DNA of 64,000 bases. It comes from Saccharothrix carnea. Its GTDB lineage: Bacteria; Actinomycetota; Actinomycetes; Mycobacteriales; Pseudonocardiaceae. Under the pieces are notes generated by a model. That model saw only the letters and a program-made list of their open reading frames with translations, was not told the origin of the DNA and searched no databases. Where the stretch lies: NCBI RefSeq assembly GCF_003014735.1, contig NZ_PYAX01000010.1, positions 1-64,000 of the forward strand, given 5' to 3'. This document shows, piece after piece, positions 1 through 15,300 of the stretch. Positions within the stretch are counted from its first letter, which is position 1. Each line of letters begins with the position of its first letter. A program made the position numbers and the translations under genes.

Positions 1-1770
<1,770 letters not shown>

Positions 1771-1771
<1 letters not shown>

Positions 1772-2883
1772 CAGCGGCCCTCGCCCATCATGGTCACGAA
1801 CTCGTCGAACAGGGGTGCGGCGTCGTGCGGACCGGCCGCCGCTTCCGGGTGGTACTGCACGCTGAACGCGGGCACGTCCAGGGCCCGCACGCCCTCGACC
1901 GTGCCGTCGTTGGGGCAGTAGTGGCTCAGCAGCACGCGGCCGAAGTCGGAGGAGAACTCCTCGCCCGGCTCGCCCTCCAGCGCGAACCCGTGGTTCTGGG
2001 AGGTGATGGCCACCTTGCCGGTGGAGTAGTCGATCACCGGGATGTTGATGCCGCGGTGGCCGTAGCGCATCTTGTAGGTGTCACGGCCCAGCGCGCGGCC
2101 CAGGATCTGGTTGCCGAAGCAGATGCCGAACAGCGGGATGCGCCGGTCCAGCACGCCGCGGGTCAGCTCGACCGCGTGCGCCTGGGTGGCCGGGTCGCCC
2201 GGCCCGTTGGACAGGAACACGCCGTCCGGCTTGACCGCGACCAGGTCGTCCACGGTCGAGGTCAGCGGCAGCACGTGCACCTCGATGCCGCGCGCGGCCA
2301 TCATCCGCGGCGTGTTGGACTTGATGCCCAGGTCCAGCGCGGCCACGGTGAAGCGGCGCTCGCCGACGGCCTCGACCACGTACGGCTCGGGCGTGGTGAC
2401 GTCGCCCGCCAGGTCCGCGCCCTTCATCTGCGGCGCGCTGCGGACCCGTTCGAGCATCTCCTCGGCGCTGCCCAGCTCGTCCCCCGAGAACACACCCGCT
2501 CGCATCGCACCCTGCTCACGCAGGTGCCGCGTCAACATCCGCGTGTCGATACCCGAGACACCGACGATCCCCTGCCGGACCAGCTCGTCGTCCAGGCTGC
2601 GCTTGGAGCGCCAGTTCGACGGCACGCGAGCCGGGTCGCGCACCACGTAACCCGCCACCCAGATGCGGCCCGACTCGTCGTCCTCGTCGTTCCAGCCGGT
2701 GTTGCCGATCTGCGGGGCGGTCTGCACCACGATCTGGCGGTGGTAGGACGGGTCGGTCAGGGTCTCCTGGTAGCCGGTCATGCCGGTGGAGAACACCGCC
2801 TCACCCAGGCTCGCACCCACCGCGCCGTAGGCCTCACCACGGAACACACGACCGTCTTCCAATACCAGTGCCGCGTTCGTCAT
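1771..2883 (-). CDS. carA: Carbamoyl-phosphate synthase small (glutaminase) subunit
   Basis: Hydrolyses glutamine and channels ammonia to CarB. 370 residues, usual for CarA. The N-terminal small-subunit domain begins [20 protein letters not shown]; the C-terminal class I glutamine amidotransferase domain shows the nucleophile elbow [14 protein letters not shown] (Cys) and the His-Glu pair in [14 protein letters not shown]. The start at 2883 overlaps the upstream gene by 4 bases (ATGA); the reading frame runs further upstream but without CarA-like sequence. It is part of pyrR-pyrB-pyrC-ORF-carA-carB. Confidence 0.97.
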
Positions 2884-3365
2884 GAGTCGCCTCCCAGCGC
2901 TTGCACCCACTGCTCGTACACGTCCTTGTCGTCGCCCCGGAACCCGGTGTCGAACACCCGGTCGCCGAGGTGCCAGCGCACGACCAGCAGGCCGTCCGCG
3001 GTCATCACCTTGCCCGCGAGGCCGCGGGCGGTCCGGGCGCCGTCGACCTGCGCCGTCGGAATCCACAGCGCGCTCGCACCCGTGCGTTCCACGAGCACGC
3101 CGTTCTCGGTGAGCTTGAGGGTCGCCTCGGCGCGGTGGCCGATGTCGCCGACCGCGACCCGGTCCTGCCAGTCGTCGCCGATCGTGGTGCCGACGTACAC
3201 GCCGGTCGTCTCCAGCATCGTCGCGCCGGTCTCGGCGGGCGGCTGGGGGAACTCCGGCAGCACCTCGGCCTGCCTGCGGGCGCGGCGCTGCCAGCCGCGC
3301 CACATGCCGTACAGGCACAGCAGGAAGATCGCCAGCACGGCGAGGGACAGCAGTACCCGGGTCAT
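2880..3365 (-). CDS. Single-pass membrane protein of the pyr operon (PH-like/exporter-associated family)
   Basis: 161 residues. An N-terminal hydrophobic segment (about residues 4-23, [19 protein letters not shown]) is followed by a basic stop-transfer stretch and a soluble domain of roughly 130 residues with alternating beta-strand character ([39 protein letters not shown]). A gene of this kind sits between pyrC and carA in many actinobacteria; from memory the domain resembles a bacterial PH fold. It is locked into the operon by ATGA overlaps on both sides (pyrC and carA). No enzymatic motif is visible and its role in pyrimidine metabolism is unknown. Confidence 0.8.
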   Translation of the reverse strand: MTRVLLSLAVLAIFLLCLYGMWRGWQRRARRQAEVLPEFPQPPAETGATMLETTGVYVGTTIGDDWQDRVAVGDIGHRAEATLKLTENGVLVERTGASALWIPTAQVDGARTARGLAGKVMTADGLLVVRWHLGDRVFDTGFRGDDKDVYEQWVQALGGDS

Positions 3366-4645
3366 GACCGGATCCTTCCGCCGACCGCCGTCACGCGCCC
3401 GCGCAGCAGCGTCGCCACCACCGTGCCGGGCAGCTCCATGCCCTCGAACGGCGTGTTGGCCGCGATGCTGGCGAACTCCGCGCCGCGCACGGTCCAGGTG
3501 GTGTCCGGGTCGACCAGGGTGAGGTTGGCGGGCTCGCCGACCTCGATCGGCCGACCCTGGTCGGGCAGGCCCGCGATCTCGGCGGGCCGTTCGCTCATCA
3601 CCCGCGCCACGCCGCGCCAGTCCAGCAGGCCCGTGCGCACCATGGTCTCCACCACGATCGACAGCGCGGTCTGCAGGCCGAGCATGCCGGGCCGGGCGGC
3701 GGACCACTCGGTGTCCTTGTCCTGCACGGCGTGCGGCGCGTGGTCGGTGGCCACGCAGTCGATGACGCCCTCGGCCAGCGCCTCGCGCAGCTCGGCGGCG
3801 TCGCCGGCGGTGCGCAGCGGCGGGTTGACCTTGTTTACCGGGTCGTAGGTGGCCAGCCGCTCGTCGGTCAGCAGCAGGTGGTGCGGGGTGACCTCGGCGG
3901 AGACCTGCGTGCCGCGGGCCTTGGCCCACTTCAGCACGTCGGCGGTGCCGGTGGTGGAGACGTGGCAGACGTGCAGCCGGGCGCCCGCGTGCAGCGCCAG
4001 CAGGCAGTCCCGCGCCACGATCGACTCCTCGGCGGCGGCGGGCCAGCCCTGAAGGCCCAGCCGGGACGCCTGCTCGCCCTCGTGCGCCTGCGCGCCCACG
4101 GTCAGCCGGGGCTCCTCCGCGTGCTGCGCGACGACCACGTCCAACGCCTTGCTGTACTCCAGCGCGCGCCGCATGATCAGCGGGTCGTGCACGCAGTGGC
4201 CGTCGTCGGAGAACACCCGCACGCCCGCCTTGGCCATGGTGCCCAGCTCGGCGAGCTTCACGCCCTCCAAGCCCACGGTGACCGCGCCGACCGGGTGCAC
4301 GTCGACCAGGCCGACCTCGCGGCCGCGGCGGGCGACGTGCTGGACGACCACCTCGTTGTCCGCGACCGGGTTGGTGTTGGCCATGGCGAACACCGCCGTG
4401 TAGCCGCCCAGCGCGGCGGCGGCCGAGCCGGTGGCGATGGTCTCGGTGTCCTCGCGGCCGGGTTCGCGCAGGTGGGTGTGCAGGTCGACGAAGCCGGGCA
4501 GCAGCACCGCGCCGTTGCCGTCGACCGTCTCCGCGTCCTCCTCGGTGACGTCACCGATCGCGGCGATCACGCCGTCGCGGATCAGCACGTCGACCGGTTC
4601 ACCTTCGCCGTACGGCCTTACGCCCTTGAGGATCAAGGGTTTCAC
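3362..4645 (-). CDS. pyrC: Dihydroorotase
   Basis: Cyclises N-carbamoyl-aspartate to dihydroorotate, the third step of UMP synthesis. 427 residues, the length of class I dihydroorotases. The metal-binding motif [10 protein letters not shown] is near residue 55; further signature segments are the [10 protein letters not shown] stretch, HVSTTGT, and the C-terminal VATDHAPH motif. The start ATG at 4645 overlaps the pyrB stop by 4 bases and the pyrC stop overlaps the following gene in the same way, so the run is co-translated. Confidence 0.96.
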   Translation of the reverse strand: MKPLILKGVRPYGEGEPVDVLIRDGVIAAIGDVTEEDAETVDGNGAVLLPGFVDLHTHLREPGREDTETIATGSAAAALGGYTAVFAMANTNPVADNEVVVQHVARRGREVGLVDVHPVGAVTVGLEGVKLAELGTMAKAGVRVFSDDGHCVHDPLIMRRALEYSKALDVVVAQHAEEPRLTVGAQAHEGEQASRLGLQGWPAAAEESIVARDCLLALHAGARLHVCHVSTTGTADVLKWAKARGTQVSAEVTPHHLLLTDERLATYDPVNKVNPPLRTAGDAAELREALAEGVIDCVATDHAPHAVQDKDTEWSAARPGMLGLQTALSIVVETMVRTGLLDWRGVARVMSERPAEIAGLPDQGRPIEVGEPANLTLVDPDTTWTVRGAEFASIAANTPFEGMELPGTVVATLLRGRVTAVGGRIRS

Positions 4646-5574
4646 GCGTTTTCCTCCTCGTGGGCAAGCAGGTGGTAGAGGACGGCCATGCGCACGTGCA
4701 CGCCGTTGCGCACCTGGTCGGTGATGGCGGCGCGGGGCGAGTCGGCGACCGCCGAGGCGATCTCCATGCCGCGCAGCATCGGACCGGGGTGCAGCACGAC
4801 CGCGTGCTCGGGCAGCAGCTTCAGCCGCCGCTCGCTCAGGCCGTAGGAGATCGAGTACTCGCGGGCCGACGGGAAGAAGCCCCCGTGCATGCGCTCGGCC
4901 TGGACCCTGAGCAGCATCACCGCGTCGAGGCTGGGCAGCTCGGCGTCCAGCTCGTGCGAGATGGTGACCGGCCAGCTCTCCACGCCGGTCGGCAGCAGGG
5001 TGGGCGGCGCGACCAGCGTCACGTCCGCGCCCAACGCGGTGAGCAGGTGCACGTTGGAACGGGCGACCCGGCTGTGCAGCACGTCGCCGACGATCGCGAT
5101 CCGGCGGTCGCGCAGGTCACCGAGGCGTTCCCGCAGGGTGGCCGCGTCGAGCAGGGCCTGGGTGGGGTGCTCGTGCATGCCGTCGCCCGCGTTGACGACC
5201 GACGTGCCCGCGGCGCGCAGCCAGCCGGCCAGCCGGTGCGCCGCGCCGGACGCGGGGTGCCGCACGATGACGCAGTCCGCACCGGCGGCGGCCAGGGTCA
5301 GCGCGGTGTCGCGCAGCGACTCGCCCTTGCCCACGCTGGAGCCGGACGAGGAGACGTTCACCACGTCCGCGCTCATCCACTTGCCCGCGATCTCGAAGCT
5401 GACCCGGGTGCGGGTGGATGCCTCGTAGAACATCGTGATGACCGTGCGGCCGCGCAACGTCGGCAGTTTGCGCACTTCACGACCTTCCAGGGCCTGCTTG
5501 AGGCTCGCCGCGGTGTCCAGGATGGCGGTCGCCTGCGCCGGGTCGATGCCCTCGGTGCTGAGCAGGTGCTTCAC
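4642..5574 (-). CDS. pyrB: Aspartate carbamoyltransferase catalytic chain
   Basis: Joins carbamoyl phosphate and aspartate, the committed step of pyrimidine synthesis. 310 residues. The carbamoyl-phosphate site is seen as [11 protein letters not shown] near residue 57, with the mobile loop [16 protein letters not shown] and the HPTQALLD motif in the first domain; the aspartate-binding C-terminal domain carries the HPGPMLRG motif. No pyrI regulatory subunit is present, as is usual in actinobacteria. The start overlaps pyrR by 4 bases. Confidence 0.97.
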   Translation of the reverse strand: MKHLLSTEGIDPAQATAILDTAASLKQALEGREVRKLPTLRGRTVITMFYEASTRTRVSFEIAGKWMSADVVNVSSSGSSVGKGESLRDTALTLAAAGADCVIVRHPASGAAHRLAGWLRAAGTSVVNAGDGMHEHPTQALLDAATLRERLGDLRDRRIAIVGDVLHSRVARSNVHLLTALGADVTLVAPPTLLPTGVESWPVTISHELDAELPSLDAVMLLRVQAERMHGGFFPSAREYSISYGLSERRLKLLPEHAVVLHPGPMLRGMEIASAVADSPRAAITDQVRNGVHVRMAVLYHLLAHEEENA

Positions 5575-6143
5575 CTCAGCACCACCCCGTCGCGCTGGTC
5601 GAACTCGTCCAGCAGCACGTGGACCTCCTCGGTGCGGGCCGTGGGCACGTTCTTGCCCACGTAGTCCGCACGGATCGGCAGCTCGCGGTGGCCCCGGTCG
5701 ACCAGGACGGCCAGCTGCACGGCGCGGGGCCGGCCGTGGTCGCGCAGGGCGTCGAGCGCGGCGCGGATCGTGCGGCCGGAGAACAGCACGTCGTCCACCA
5801 GGACCACGAGCTTGTCGTCGACGCCGCCCTCGGGCAGCTTCGTCGCCTCCAGCGGGCGGGTGGGGCCCCGGCGCAGGTCGTCCCGGTAGAGGGTCACGTC
5901 CAGCGTGCCGGTCGGCACCTCGACACCCGAGAACTCGGCGATCTTGACGGCCAGGCGGCGGGCCAGCGGCGCACCCCGGGTCGGAATCCCCATCAGGACT
6001 ACTGCGGGTGCGCTCGGTGCATCAAGAGCGGTCTTCTCGATGATCTGATGGGCCATTCGGGCGACGGTGCGCGCGACGTCGCCGGCCGACAGGAGCTCGC
6101 GCTCCCCGGCCGGGTCCGTCGCGCCACGTTGACGTGGCGCCAC
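5571..6143 (-). CDS. pyrR: PyrR, bifunctional pyr regulator / uracil phosphoribosyltransferase
   Basis: Binds pyr mRNA when UMP/UTP is abundant and represses the operon; many members also convert uracil and PRPP to UMP. 190 residues with the PRPP-binding loop [18 protein letters not shown] about two thirds into the protein and the typical [14 protein letters not shown] segment. GTG at 6143 is chosen because a strong GGAAGGAGG ribosome site lies just upstream, directly after the hairpin expected to bind PyrR. First gene of the pyr operon. Confidence 0.95.
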   Translation of the reverse strand: MAPRQRGATDPAGERELLSAGDVARTVARMAHQIIEKTALDAPSAPAVVLMGIPTRGAPLARRLAVKIAEFSGVEVPTGTLDVTLYRDDLRRGPTRPLEATKLPEGGVDDKLVVLVDDVLFSGRTIRAALDALRDHGRPRAVQLAVLVDRGHRELPIRADYVGKNVPTARTEEVHVLLDEFDQRDGVVLR

Positions 6144-6150
6144 GGTTGGA

Positions 6151-6186
6151 CCTCCTTCCCCGCCTCGCTGGACGGGTCCTTAAAGG
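6151..6186 (-). promoter_or_regulatory. PyrR-binding RNA hairpin in the pyr leader
   Basis: On the transcript strand the leader reads GUCCUUUAAGGAC, then CCCGUCCAGCGAGGCGGG, then the GGAAGGAGG Shine-Dalgarno of pyrR. The second element folds as a hairpin with the conserved UCCAG-GAGG-type loop of PyrR binding sites. Its position touching the ribosome site argues for translational repression, as described for mycobacterial pyrR, and no terminator is needed. The assignment rests on motif recognition. Confidence 0.75.
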
Positions 6187-6401
6187 ACGTCGGACACCCG
6201 GCTGCGACCGGGCTGACCAGCACGGTATCAGGCGAGCGCGGTCAATCTTCCGGGTGGTGTGCGTGGTCTCGCCCACCTGTCCCAGCGAGATCAGCTTGAC
6301 CTGGTGACCACGGAGAGCAATCATTACTCTGCGTATTGATCTAAGCCTCCCCGCGGCAGTCCCCTACCGGCTGACGGGGCGAATGAACGGAGAACCGCCA
6401 C

Positions 6402-6890
6402 ATGGGCGACTACGCCAAGGCGCTGGGGGCAAAGCTCCGCGCGATCCGCCAGCAGCAGGGCTTGTCTTTGCACGGCGTCGAGCAGAAGTCCGGCGGTCGA
6501 TGGAAGGCCGTGGTCGTCGGCTCGTACGAGCGCGGCGACCGCGCCGTGACCGTGCAGAAGCTCGCCGAGCTGGCCGACTTCTACGGCGTCCCGGTGGCCG
6601 AGCTGCTGCCGGAGGGTCGGGTGCCGTCCGGGGCGGAACCCGCCACGAAGATCGTCATCAACCTGGAACGGCTGCAACAGCTGCCGGCGGAGAAGGTCGG
6701 GCCGCTCGCGCGGTACGCGGCGACCATCCAGAGCCAGCGCGGTGACTACAACGGCAAGGTCCTGTCCATCCGGACCGAGGACCTGCGCTCGTTGGCGATC
6801 ATCTACGACATGACGCCCGGCGAGCTGACCGAGCAGCTGATCGACTGGGGCGTGCTGCCTCCCGAGGCCCGTCCGGCCAAGGAGGACTGA
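6402..6890 (+). CDS. bldD: BldD, c-di-GMP-responsive developmental master regulator
   Basis: 162 residues. The N-terminal XRE-type helix-turn-helix domain (about residues 8-66) contains LRAIRQQQGLSLHGVEQKSGGRWKA-type sequence; the C-terminal domain carries the c-di-GMP signature RGD-X8-RTED at residues 113-127. In Streptomyces BldD bound to tetrameric c-di-GMP represses sporulation genes during vegetative growth, and conservation of both half-motifs predicts the same ligand here. Located between the pyr operon (divergent) and nusB, its usual actinobacterial position. Confidence 0.96.
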   Translation: MGDYAKALGAKLRAIRQQQGLSLHGVEQKSGGRWKAVVVGSYERGDRAVTVQKLAELADFYGVPVAELLPEGRVPSGAEPATKIVINLERLQQLPAEKVGPLARYAATIQSQRGDYNGKVLSIRTEDLRSLAIIYDMTPGELTEQLIDWGVLPPEARPAKED

Positions 6891-7545
6891 AGTTCTGAAG
6901 GGTCCAGAGGGGTTCTGAAGGGTTCTGAAGGTCCAGAGACCAGGGCCGCCCGGTTCGGACGGGTGGCTCTGGTCCCTGGAGCGGCTCGGTGGTTGAGTCC
7001 GGCTCGATTTGACATGGGCCCCTTACGGGCACTCCAGGCAGGAGCCCGGTGGCGTCGGCAGGCCACTGTCGCCAGCCCTGCCAGCGAAGCCAGCCCAGCC
7101 CAGCGGCCTCCAGCAGCCCAGTGGCGTCGGCAGCTTCTGTCGCCAGCGCCGCCAACGGCATCGAGCAGCCAGCGGCGTCAGCCCAGCCCACTGGTGTCAG
7201 CCCGGCCCGAGGGCGTCGGGCTGACACGTGGCGTCGGACAGGCCGCTAGCGTCAGCCCCGCCCGGTGGTCAGCCCAGCGCAGTGGCGGCGGACAGTCCCA
7301 GTGGCGCCAGTTCGGGCCGGTGGACCGTCTGTGGAGGCCGTGGGACCTCGCGGGGCGGCCGTCGTGGCGGCGTCAGGCGTCGCGAGCCGCGTCGGGTTGT
7401 GGCCGCGTGGATTGGTGGCCGCGGCGGGCTGGCGGGCCGCGTTGGGGCGTGGCGCGTGGTGGGCTGTGTCGCCAGGAGTGTGGCTGTGGCCCAGGGTGGG
7501 GCAGTGGGCGTGGCCCGGTGGGTGGCCTGGGGTGGTGGTTGGTGG
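6891..7545. repeat. Repeat-rich non-coding region between bldD and nusB
   Basis: 655 bases without a convincing gene. The first 50 bases contain three copies of a GTTCTGAAGG unit and two of GGTCCAGAG. From about 7040 to 7310 there are imperfect, irregularly spaced copies of a TGGCGTCGGCAG/TGGCGTCAG-like unit and of its complement; two copies form hairpins with TGGCG/CGCCA stems (7050-7074 and 7122-7145). The rest (7320-7545) is strongly G-rich on the plus strand. Open frames crossing it are low-complexity (Trp/Arg/Gln- or Gly-rich) and look accidental. Confidence 0.6.
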
Positions 7546-7965
7546 TTAGAGGACGGCGCGGAGTTGGTCGGCGATGACGGCGATTCGGCCGAGTACGCCG
7601 TTGACGAAGCGGGGGGAGTCGTCAGTGGAGAGGCCCTTGGCCAGTTCGACGGCTTCGTCGATGGCGACCGCGTCCGGGACGTCCGAGGCCCACAGCAGCT
7701 CGTAGAGGCCGATCCGCAGGACTGCGCGGTCGACGGCGGGCATGCGTTGGAGCGTCCAGCCCTCCGCGTGCTCGGAGATCAGGTCGTCGATCCGGGCGCG
7801 GTGGGCGGTGACGCCTTCTACCAGGACGATCGTGTAGTCGTTCACCGGCGGCACGTCGGTCGAGCCGACCCGGTCCGCGAGAAGCGTCACCGGGTCGGCG
7901 CCCCGCAGGTCGGCCTCGTAGAGGACGTCGACCGCGCGTTTGCGGGCCTTGCTCCGTGCGCCCAT
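7546..7965 (-). CDS. nusB: Transcription antitermination factor NusB
   Basis: 139 residues, an all-helical RNA-binding protein that with NusE/S10 loads on boxA of rRNA leaders. The N-terminal ARSKARKRAVDVLYEADLRG and C-terminal SPRFVNGVLGRIA are the family's diagnostic ends. It directly follows efp with one base between them, and pepQ-efp-nusB-bldD is a conserved actinobacterial order. Confidence 0.95.
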   Translation of the reverse strand: MGARSKARKRAVDVLYEADLRGADPVTLLADRVGSTDVPPVNDYTIVLVEGVTAHRARIDDLISEHAEGWTLQRMPAVDRAVLRIGLYELLWASDVPDAVAIDEAVELAKGLSTDDSPRFVNGVLGRIAVIADQLRAVL

Positions 7966-7966
7966 C

Positions 7967-8530
7967 TCAGCCGTTCACTCGGCCGAGGTAGCGGCCGTCG
8001 CGGGTGTCGACCTTGATCTTCTCGCCCGTGGTGACGAACAGCGGGACCTGGATCTCCGCGCCGGTCTCCAGCGTGGCGGGCTTGGTGCCGCCGGTGGAGC
8101 GGTCGCCCTGCAGGCCCGGGTCGGTGTGCTGGATCACGAGCTCGACCGAGGTCGGGAGCTCGATGTAGAGCGCGACGCCCTCGTGCATGGCGACGATCGC
8201 TTCCTGGTTCTCCAGCATGTAGTTCGCCGCGTCGCCGACCGTCTCGGCCGGGATGCTGATCTGGTCGTAGGTGTCGCCGTCCATGAAGACGAAGTCGGCA
8301 CCGTCCTTGTACAAGTAGGTCATGCCGCGCTTGTCGACGGTGGCCGTCTCGACCTTGGTGCCCGCGTTGAAGGTCTTGTCCACGACCTTGCCGGACAGGA
8401 CGTGCTTCAACGTGGTGCGCACGAAGGCGCCACCCTTGCCCGGCTTCACGTGCTGGAACGCGGTGACGGTCCACAGCTGGCCGTCGAGGTTCAGCACCAG
8501 GCCGTTCTTCAGGTCGTTGGTGGTGGCCAC
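7967..8530 (-). CDS. efp: Translation elongation factor P
   Basis: Relieves ribosome stalling at consecutive prolines by acting in the E site. 187 residues with the three beta-barrel domains; the tip loop reads KPGKGGAF with the conserved lysine at residue 32. Other family segments are GDTYDQISI and the C-terminal [19 protein letters not shown]. No epmA/epmB-type modification genes are nearby, so whether Lys32 is modified cannot be told from the window. Between pepQ and nusB in the same orientation. Confidence 0.97.
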   Translation of the reverse strand: MATTNDLKNGLVLNLDGQLWTVTAFQHVKPGKGGAFVRTTLKHVLSGKVVDKTFNAGTKVETATVDKRGMTYLYKDGADFVFMDGDTYDQISIPAETVGDAANYMLENQEAIVAMHEGVALYIELPTSVELVIQHTDPGLQGDRSTGGTKPATLETGAEIQVPLFVTTGEKIKVDTRDGRYLGRVNG

Positions 8531-8591
8531 GGTGGTGGGCTCTCCTGTTGCGTGATGGGAGGACGACGCCGGCGGGGCCGACGATCCGACT

Positions 8592-9677
8592 TCAGATGAC
8601 CACGAGCTCCTTCGTGGTCAGGGTGAGGAGCTCCGGGGCGCCTTCGCGCACCACGAGCGTGTCCTCGATGCGGACACCACCCTTCCCGGCCAGGTACACA
8701 CCGGGCTCGACGGTGACCGCCATACCGGGCAGAAGTGTACCGTCACCCGCCTTCGACAGTGCCGGAGCCTCGTGGATCTGCAGGCCGACGCCGTGACCGA
8801 GGCCGTGCACGAACTCGTCGCCGTACCCGGCCTCCTCGATCACGCCACGCGCCGCCGCGTCCACGTCCGCGTACGGCGTGCCGACCGCCAGCGCGGCCCG
8901 CCCCGCCGCTTGCGAGGCCGCGACCAGCTGGTACAGCTCACGCTGCCAGTCCGCGGCCTTGCCGACGACCAGAGTGCGGGTCATGTCGGAGTGGTAGCCG
9001 TCGACGAGGGCGCCGAAGTCGAGCTTCACGAAGTCGCCGTCGCGCACCAGGACGTCGGTCGGCCGGTGGTGCGGCACGGCGGAGTTCGCGCCCGTCGCCA
9101 CGATCGACTCGAAAGACGGTCCGGCCGCGCCGTGGTCGAGCATGCGGCTCTCCAGCTCGCGGGCGACCTCCTTCTCGCTGCGGCCCGGCCGCAGGCCGCC
9201 GTGCTCGATGAGGCCGGCCAGCGCCCGGTCGGCCGCCGCGCACGCCATCCGCAGCGCCTCGACCTCGGCGTCGTCCTTGACCAGCCGCAGCCGCTCGACC
9301 AGGTCGGCGGCGCGCACCAGCTCCGCGCCGTCCGCCGCGTCCGCCAGCGCGTCCAGGCCGTCCACGGTCACGTGTCTGCTCTCGAAGCCGACCCGGCCCA
9401 CGCCCGCTTTCACCGCGCGCTTCACCAGCGCCACGTCGCACGGCCGGTCGATGACCCGTTCCAGGTCGGGGACCTGCGCGGCGGCCTGGGTGAGGTAGCG
9501 GCCATCGGTGCAGAACACCGCGGTGTCGTCGGAGTCGGCGTGCACGAGCAGCGCCGCGTTCGACCCGGTGAACCCGGTCAGGTAGCGGACGTTGAGCAGG
9601 TTGGTCACCAGCAGCGCGTCCAGCTCCTGGTCCTGGAGCGTGGCGCGCAGGGCGGCGCGGCGAGTGGAGTGGGGCAT
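8592..9677 (-). CDS. pepQ: Xaa-Pro aminopeptidase (M24 family)
   Basis: 361-residue metallopeptidase with an N-terminal creatinase-like domain (about 1-125) and a C-terminal pita-bread domain. The five dinuclear-metal ligands are visible: Asp in KLDFGA, Asp in SDMTRT, His in HGLGHGVG, Glu in TVEPGVY and Glu in RIEDT. It probably trims N-terminal residues before proline. It heads pepQ-efp-nusB, a linkage with EF-P conserved across Gram-positives. Whether it acts as an aminopeptidase or a dipeptidase cannot be decided by sequence. Confidence 0.92.
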   Translation of the reverse strand: MPHSTRRAALRATLQDQELDALLVTNLLNVRYLTGFTGSNAALLVHADSDDTAVFCTDGRYLTQAAAQVPDLERVIDRPCDVALVKRAVKAGVGRVGFESRHVTVDGLDALADAADGAELVRAADLVERLRLVKDDAEVEALRMACAAADRALAGLIEHGGLRPGRSEKEVARELESRMLDHGAAGPSFESIVATGANSAVPHHRPTDVLVRDGDFVKLDFGALVDGYHSDMTRTLVVGKAADWQRELYQLVAASQAAGRAALAVGTPYADVDAAARGVIEEAGYGDEFVHGLGHGVGLQIHEAPALSKAGDGTLLPGMAVTVEPGVYLAGKGGVRIEDTLVVREGAPELLTLTTKELVVI

Positions 9678-9814
9678 ATCAAGGAGACTAAGGGCCGGCG
9701 GGACGTCTCACGCGTATCACTCGTTTGGGTGAAGTGTGCTGAATCGTGCGCCCGGTCGTTTCACGGACGGTGCGGGACTAGGACGGGTGTTCAGCCCCGC
9801 CTAGGGTGGGACGC

Positions 9815-10212
9815 ATGCGCGCGTGGTTGGTCCGGGGGTTCTGGCTGGGGTTGTTCCACGGCGGGGTGCAGACCGGCACCACGGCGGTGAGCGTGCACAG
9901 CCCCGAGGCGGCCTCGTCCACCCGGTACATCGCGATCGGGCTGGTCGTCGTCATCGGCGTGCTGTGGGGTGCGCTGGACGCGTGGCGTGGGCTCGAAGGG
10001 CGCGGCCTGGTGTGGTTCGCCGCCGGGCTGGTGGCCGGGCCGCTGGCCGGGATCGCGGGCGTGGTCGGCCGGTCGCTGGTGGACCAGACGGGGTTGGAGG
10101 CGCTCGGGCCGGCGCTGACCGGCGGAGCCGCGTTCACCGCGTTGCTGGTCATGGCGACGGCGGCGGTCGGGATGGGCATCGGCAACCTCCTGCCCCAGCC
10201 GCAAGGGACGCG

Positions 10213-10216
<4 letters not shown>
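9815..10216 (+). CDS. Small four-helix membrane protein
   Basis: 133 residues with about four hydrophobic segments (near residues 5-16, 40-60, 66-90 and 103-125) and no soluble domain. It resembles the small actinobacterial membrane proteins annotated as B-4DMT family; the name carries no proven function. ATG at 9815 is preferred; an in-frame GTG lies 9 bases upstream. It is transcribed divergently from pepQ and converges with the VOC gene, overlapping its stop by 4 bases. Confidence 0.7.
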
Positions 10217-12765
<2,549 letters not shown>

Positions 12766-12770
12766 CCCGA

Positions 12771-13285
12771 TCAGGTCCCCTGCGCCGTTCCCGTCGTGCC
12801 GAGCACGGCGTCGACCACCTGGTCCGGCGTGAGGTCGTCGGTGACCACTTCGATCGTGGCGACTTCCCGGTACAGCGGCAGGCGCGCGTCCAGCAGGGAC
12901 TTGAACGTCGCGCGCGGGTTCACGCCCGCCAGCAGCGGCCGCGCGCTGGACATGCCGGTCCGCCGCACGCCTTCGGCCATGCCGACGTTGAGGAAGACCA
13001 CGGTGTGGCCGGCGAGGCGCTCGCGGGTGGTCGCGGACATCACCGCGCCGCCGCCGAGCGCCAGCACGCCGTCGTGGGTCTTCAGGCCCTCGGCGACGGC
13101 TTCCTCCTCCATCGCGCGGAACGCGGGCTCGCCGTCGTCGGTGAAGATGTCGGAGATCGGCTTGCCCGCTGCCGCCACGATGTCGTCGTCGGTGTCGCGG
13201 AAGGGGACGCCGAGGCGTTCGGCGAGCAGTACGCCGACCGTCGTCTTGCCCGCCCCGGGCGGCCCGAGGACGACGAACTTCGGCG

Positions 13286-13289
<4 letters not shown>
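12771..13289 (-). CDS. aroK: Shikimate kinase
   Basis: Phosphorylates shikimate at the 3-hydroxyl with ATP. 172 residues with P-loop GPPGAGKTT near residue 9, the shikimate-binding DTDDDI motif, GGGAV, and the lid region with [12 protein letters not shown] at 13289 overlaps the aroC stop (GTGA) and gives the standard length; the open frame upstream of it has no family similarity. Confidence 0.95.
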
Positions 13290-14485
<1,196 letters not shown>

Positions 14486-14653
14486 GCGCGAATCATAGTG
14501 CCGTGACGCACCGCCACCGGCGTCGGTTGCCCGGGTGGTGGGTTCAAGACTTCGGGCCGGTCGTCAAGCGCGGCTTCGGACGGGAAGGTGACATCGGTCA
14601 GTCGGCAGGAGGCCTCCCGGAGTCGTCGTGGCAGGTGGGCGTCCGTGTTGTAT

Positions 14654-14672
14654 GGTGAACCACCAGTTCATC
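14654..14672. promoter_or_regulatory. Candidate TetR operator / promoter
   Basis: An imperfect inverted repeat GGTGAAC-CACCA-GTTCATC lies just upstream of the TetR gene, next to a TATGGT -10-like hexamer at 14651. This is the usual layout of an autoregulated TetR gene. Inference from position and symmetry only. Confidence 0.4.
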
Positions 14673-14703
14673 TTCGCTGCGGAGCGTGAAGGGCGGCACC
14701 GGC

Positions 14704-15282
14704 ATGACCGGACAGGGACCGCGGCGCGCGGACGCCACCCGCAACCGGGCCGCGATCCTCGACGCCGCCCGGACGCTCATCGCCGCGCACGGCACGGACG
14801 TCGGCATGGACCGGATCGCAGCCACGGCGGGTGTCGCCGTCGGCACCCTCTACCGCCACTTCCCCACCAAGCACGACCTGGTCGCCGCCATCGTGGCCGA
14901 CCTGGGCGTGATGATCGGCGAGACGCTCGGCTCCGCGCTGGCCAGTATCGGCGAGGGCCGGACCACCGCCCGGGACGAGATCGTCGCGCTGCTGCACCGG
15001 GTCGTGGTGACGATGGGGCGGGAACGCCTGCTCCGCGACGCCGTCGCGGACGTCGGCCGCGAGTCGCTGCGCCCCGTCCTGGACCACGCGGTGGACTCGC
15101 TGGCCGAGCTGGTCGCCGCCGCGCACCGGGAGCACGGGCTGCACCCGGACGTCACGGTGGACGACATCACCCTGCTGCTGGCCGCCTCACCCGGCGCGGA
15201 CGTGCCCGAACCGGCACGACTGCGCTGGGTCGAACTGGCCCGCCGCGCCCTCGTCCCCGACGACGGGACCGGCCGGCACTGA
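14704..15282 (+). CDS. TetR/AcrR family transcriptional regulator
   Basis: 192 residues. The N-terminal helix-turn-helix (about residues 14-60) contains RAAILDAARTLIAAHG and GTLYRHFPTKHDL, the diagnostic TetR segment. The C-terminal ligand-binding domain gives no clue to the effector. ATG 14704 is chosen; an in-frame GTG at 14686 with GGAG 4 bases ahead is an alternative. No divergently transcribed enzyme or pump is adjacent, so targets are unknown. It lies between aroC and the prepilin peptidase gene. Confidence 0.88.
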   Translation: MTGQGPRRADATRNRAAILDAARTLIAAHGTDVGMDRIAATAGVAVGTLYRHFPTKHDLVAAIVADLGVMIGETLGSALASIGEGRTTARDEIVALLHRVVVTMGRERLLRDAVADVGRESLRPVLDHAVDSLAELVAAAHREHGLHPDVTVDDITLLLAASPGADVPEPARLRWVELARRALVPDDGTGRH

Positions 15283-15300
15283 GCCCGGCCGGGCTGCCGG

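Noticed and set aside
7040..7310. CRISPR-like repeat array
   Set aside because: Units are irregular in length and spacing, degenerate, with no unique spacers and no cas genes.
7228..8016. Open frame across the G-rich gap and nusB on the plus strand
   Set aside because: Its second half is antisense to nusB and its first half is Gly/Arg/Val-rich repeat sequence; no ribosome site.
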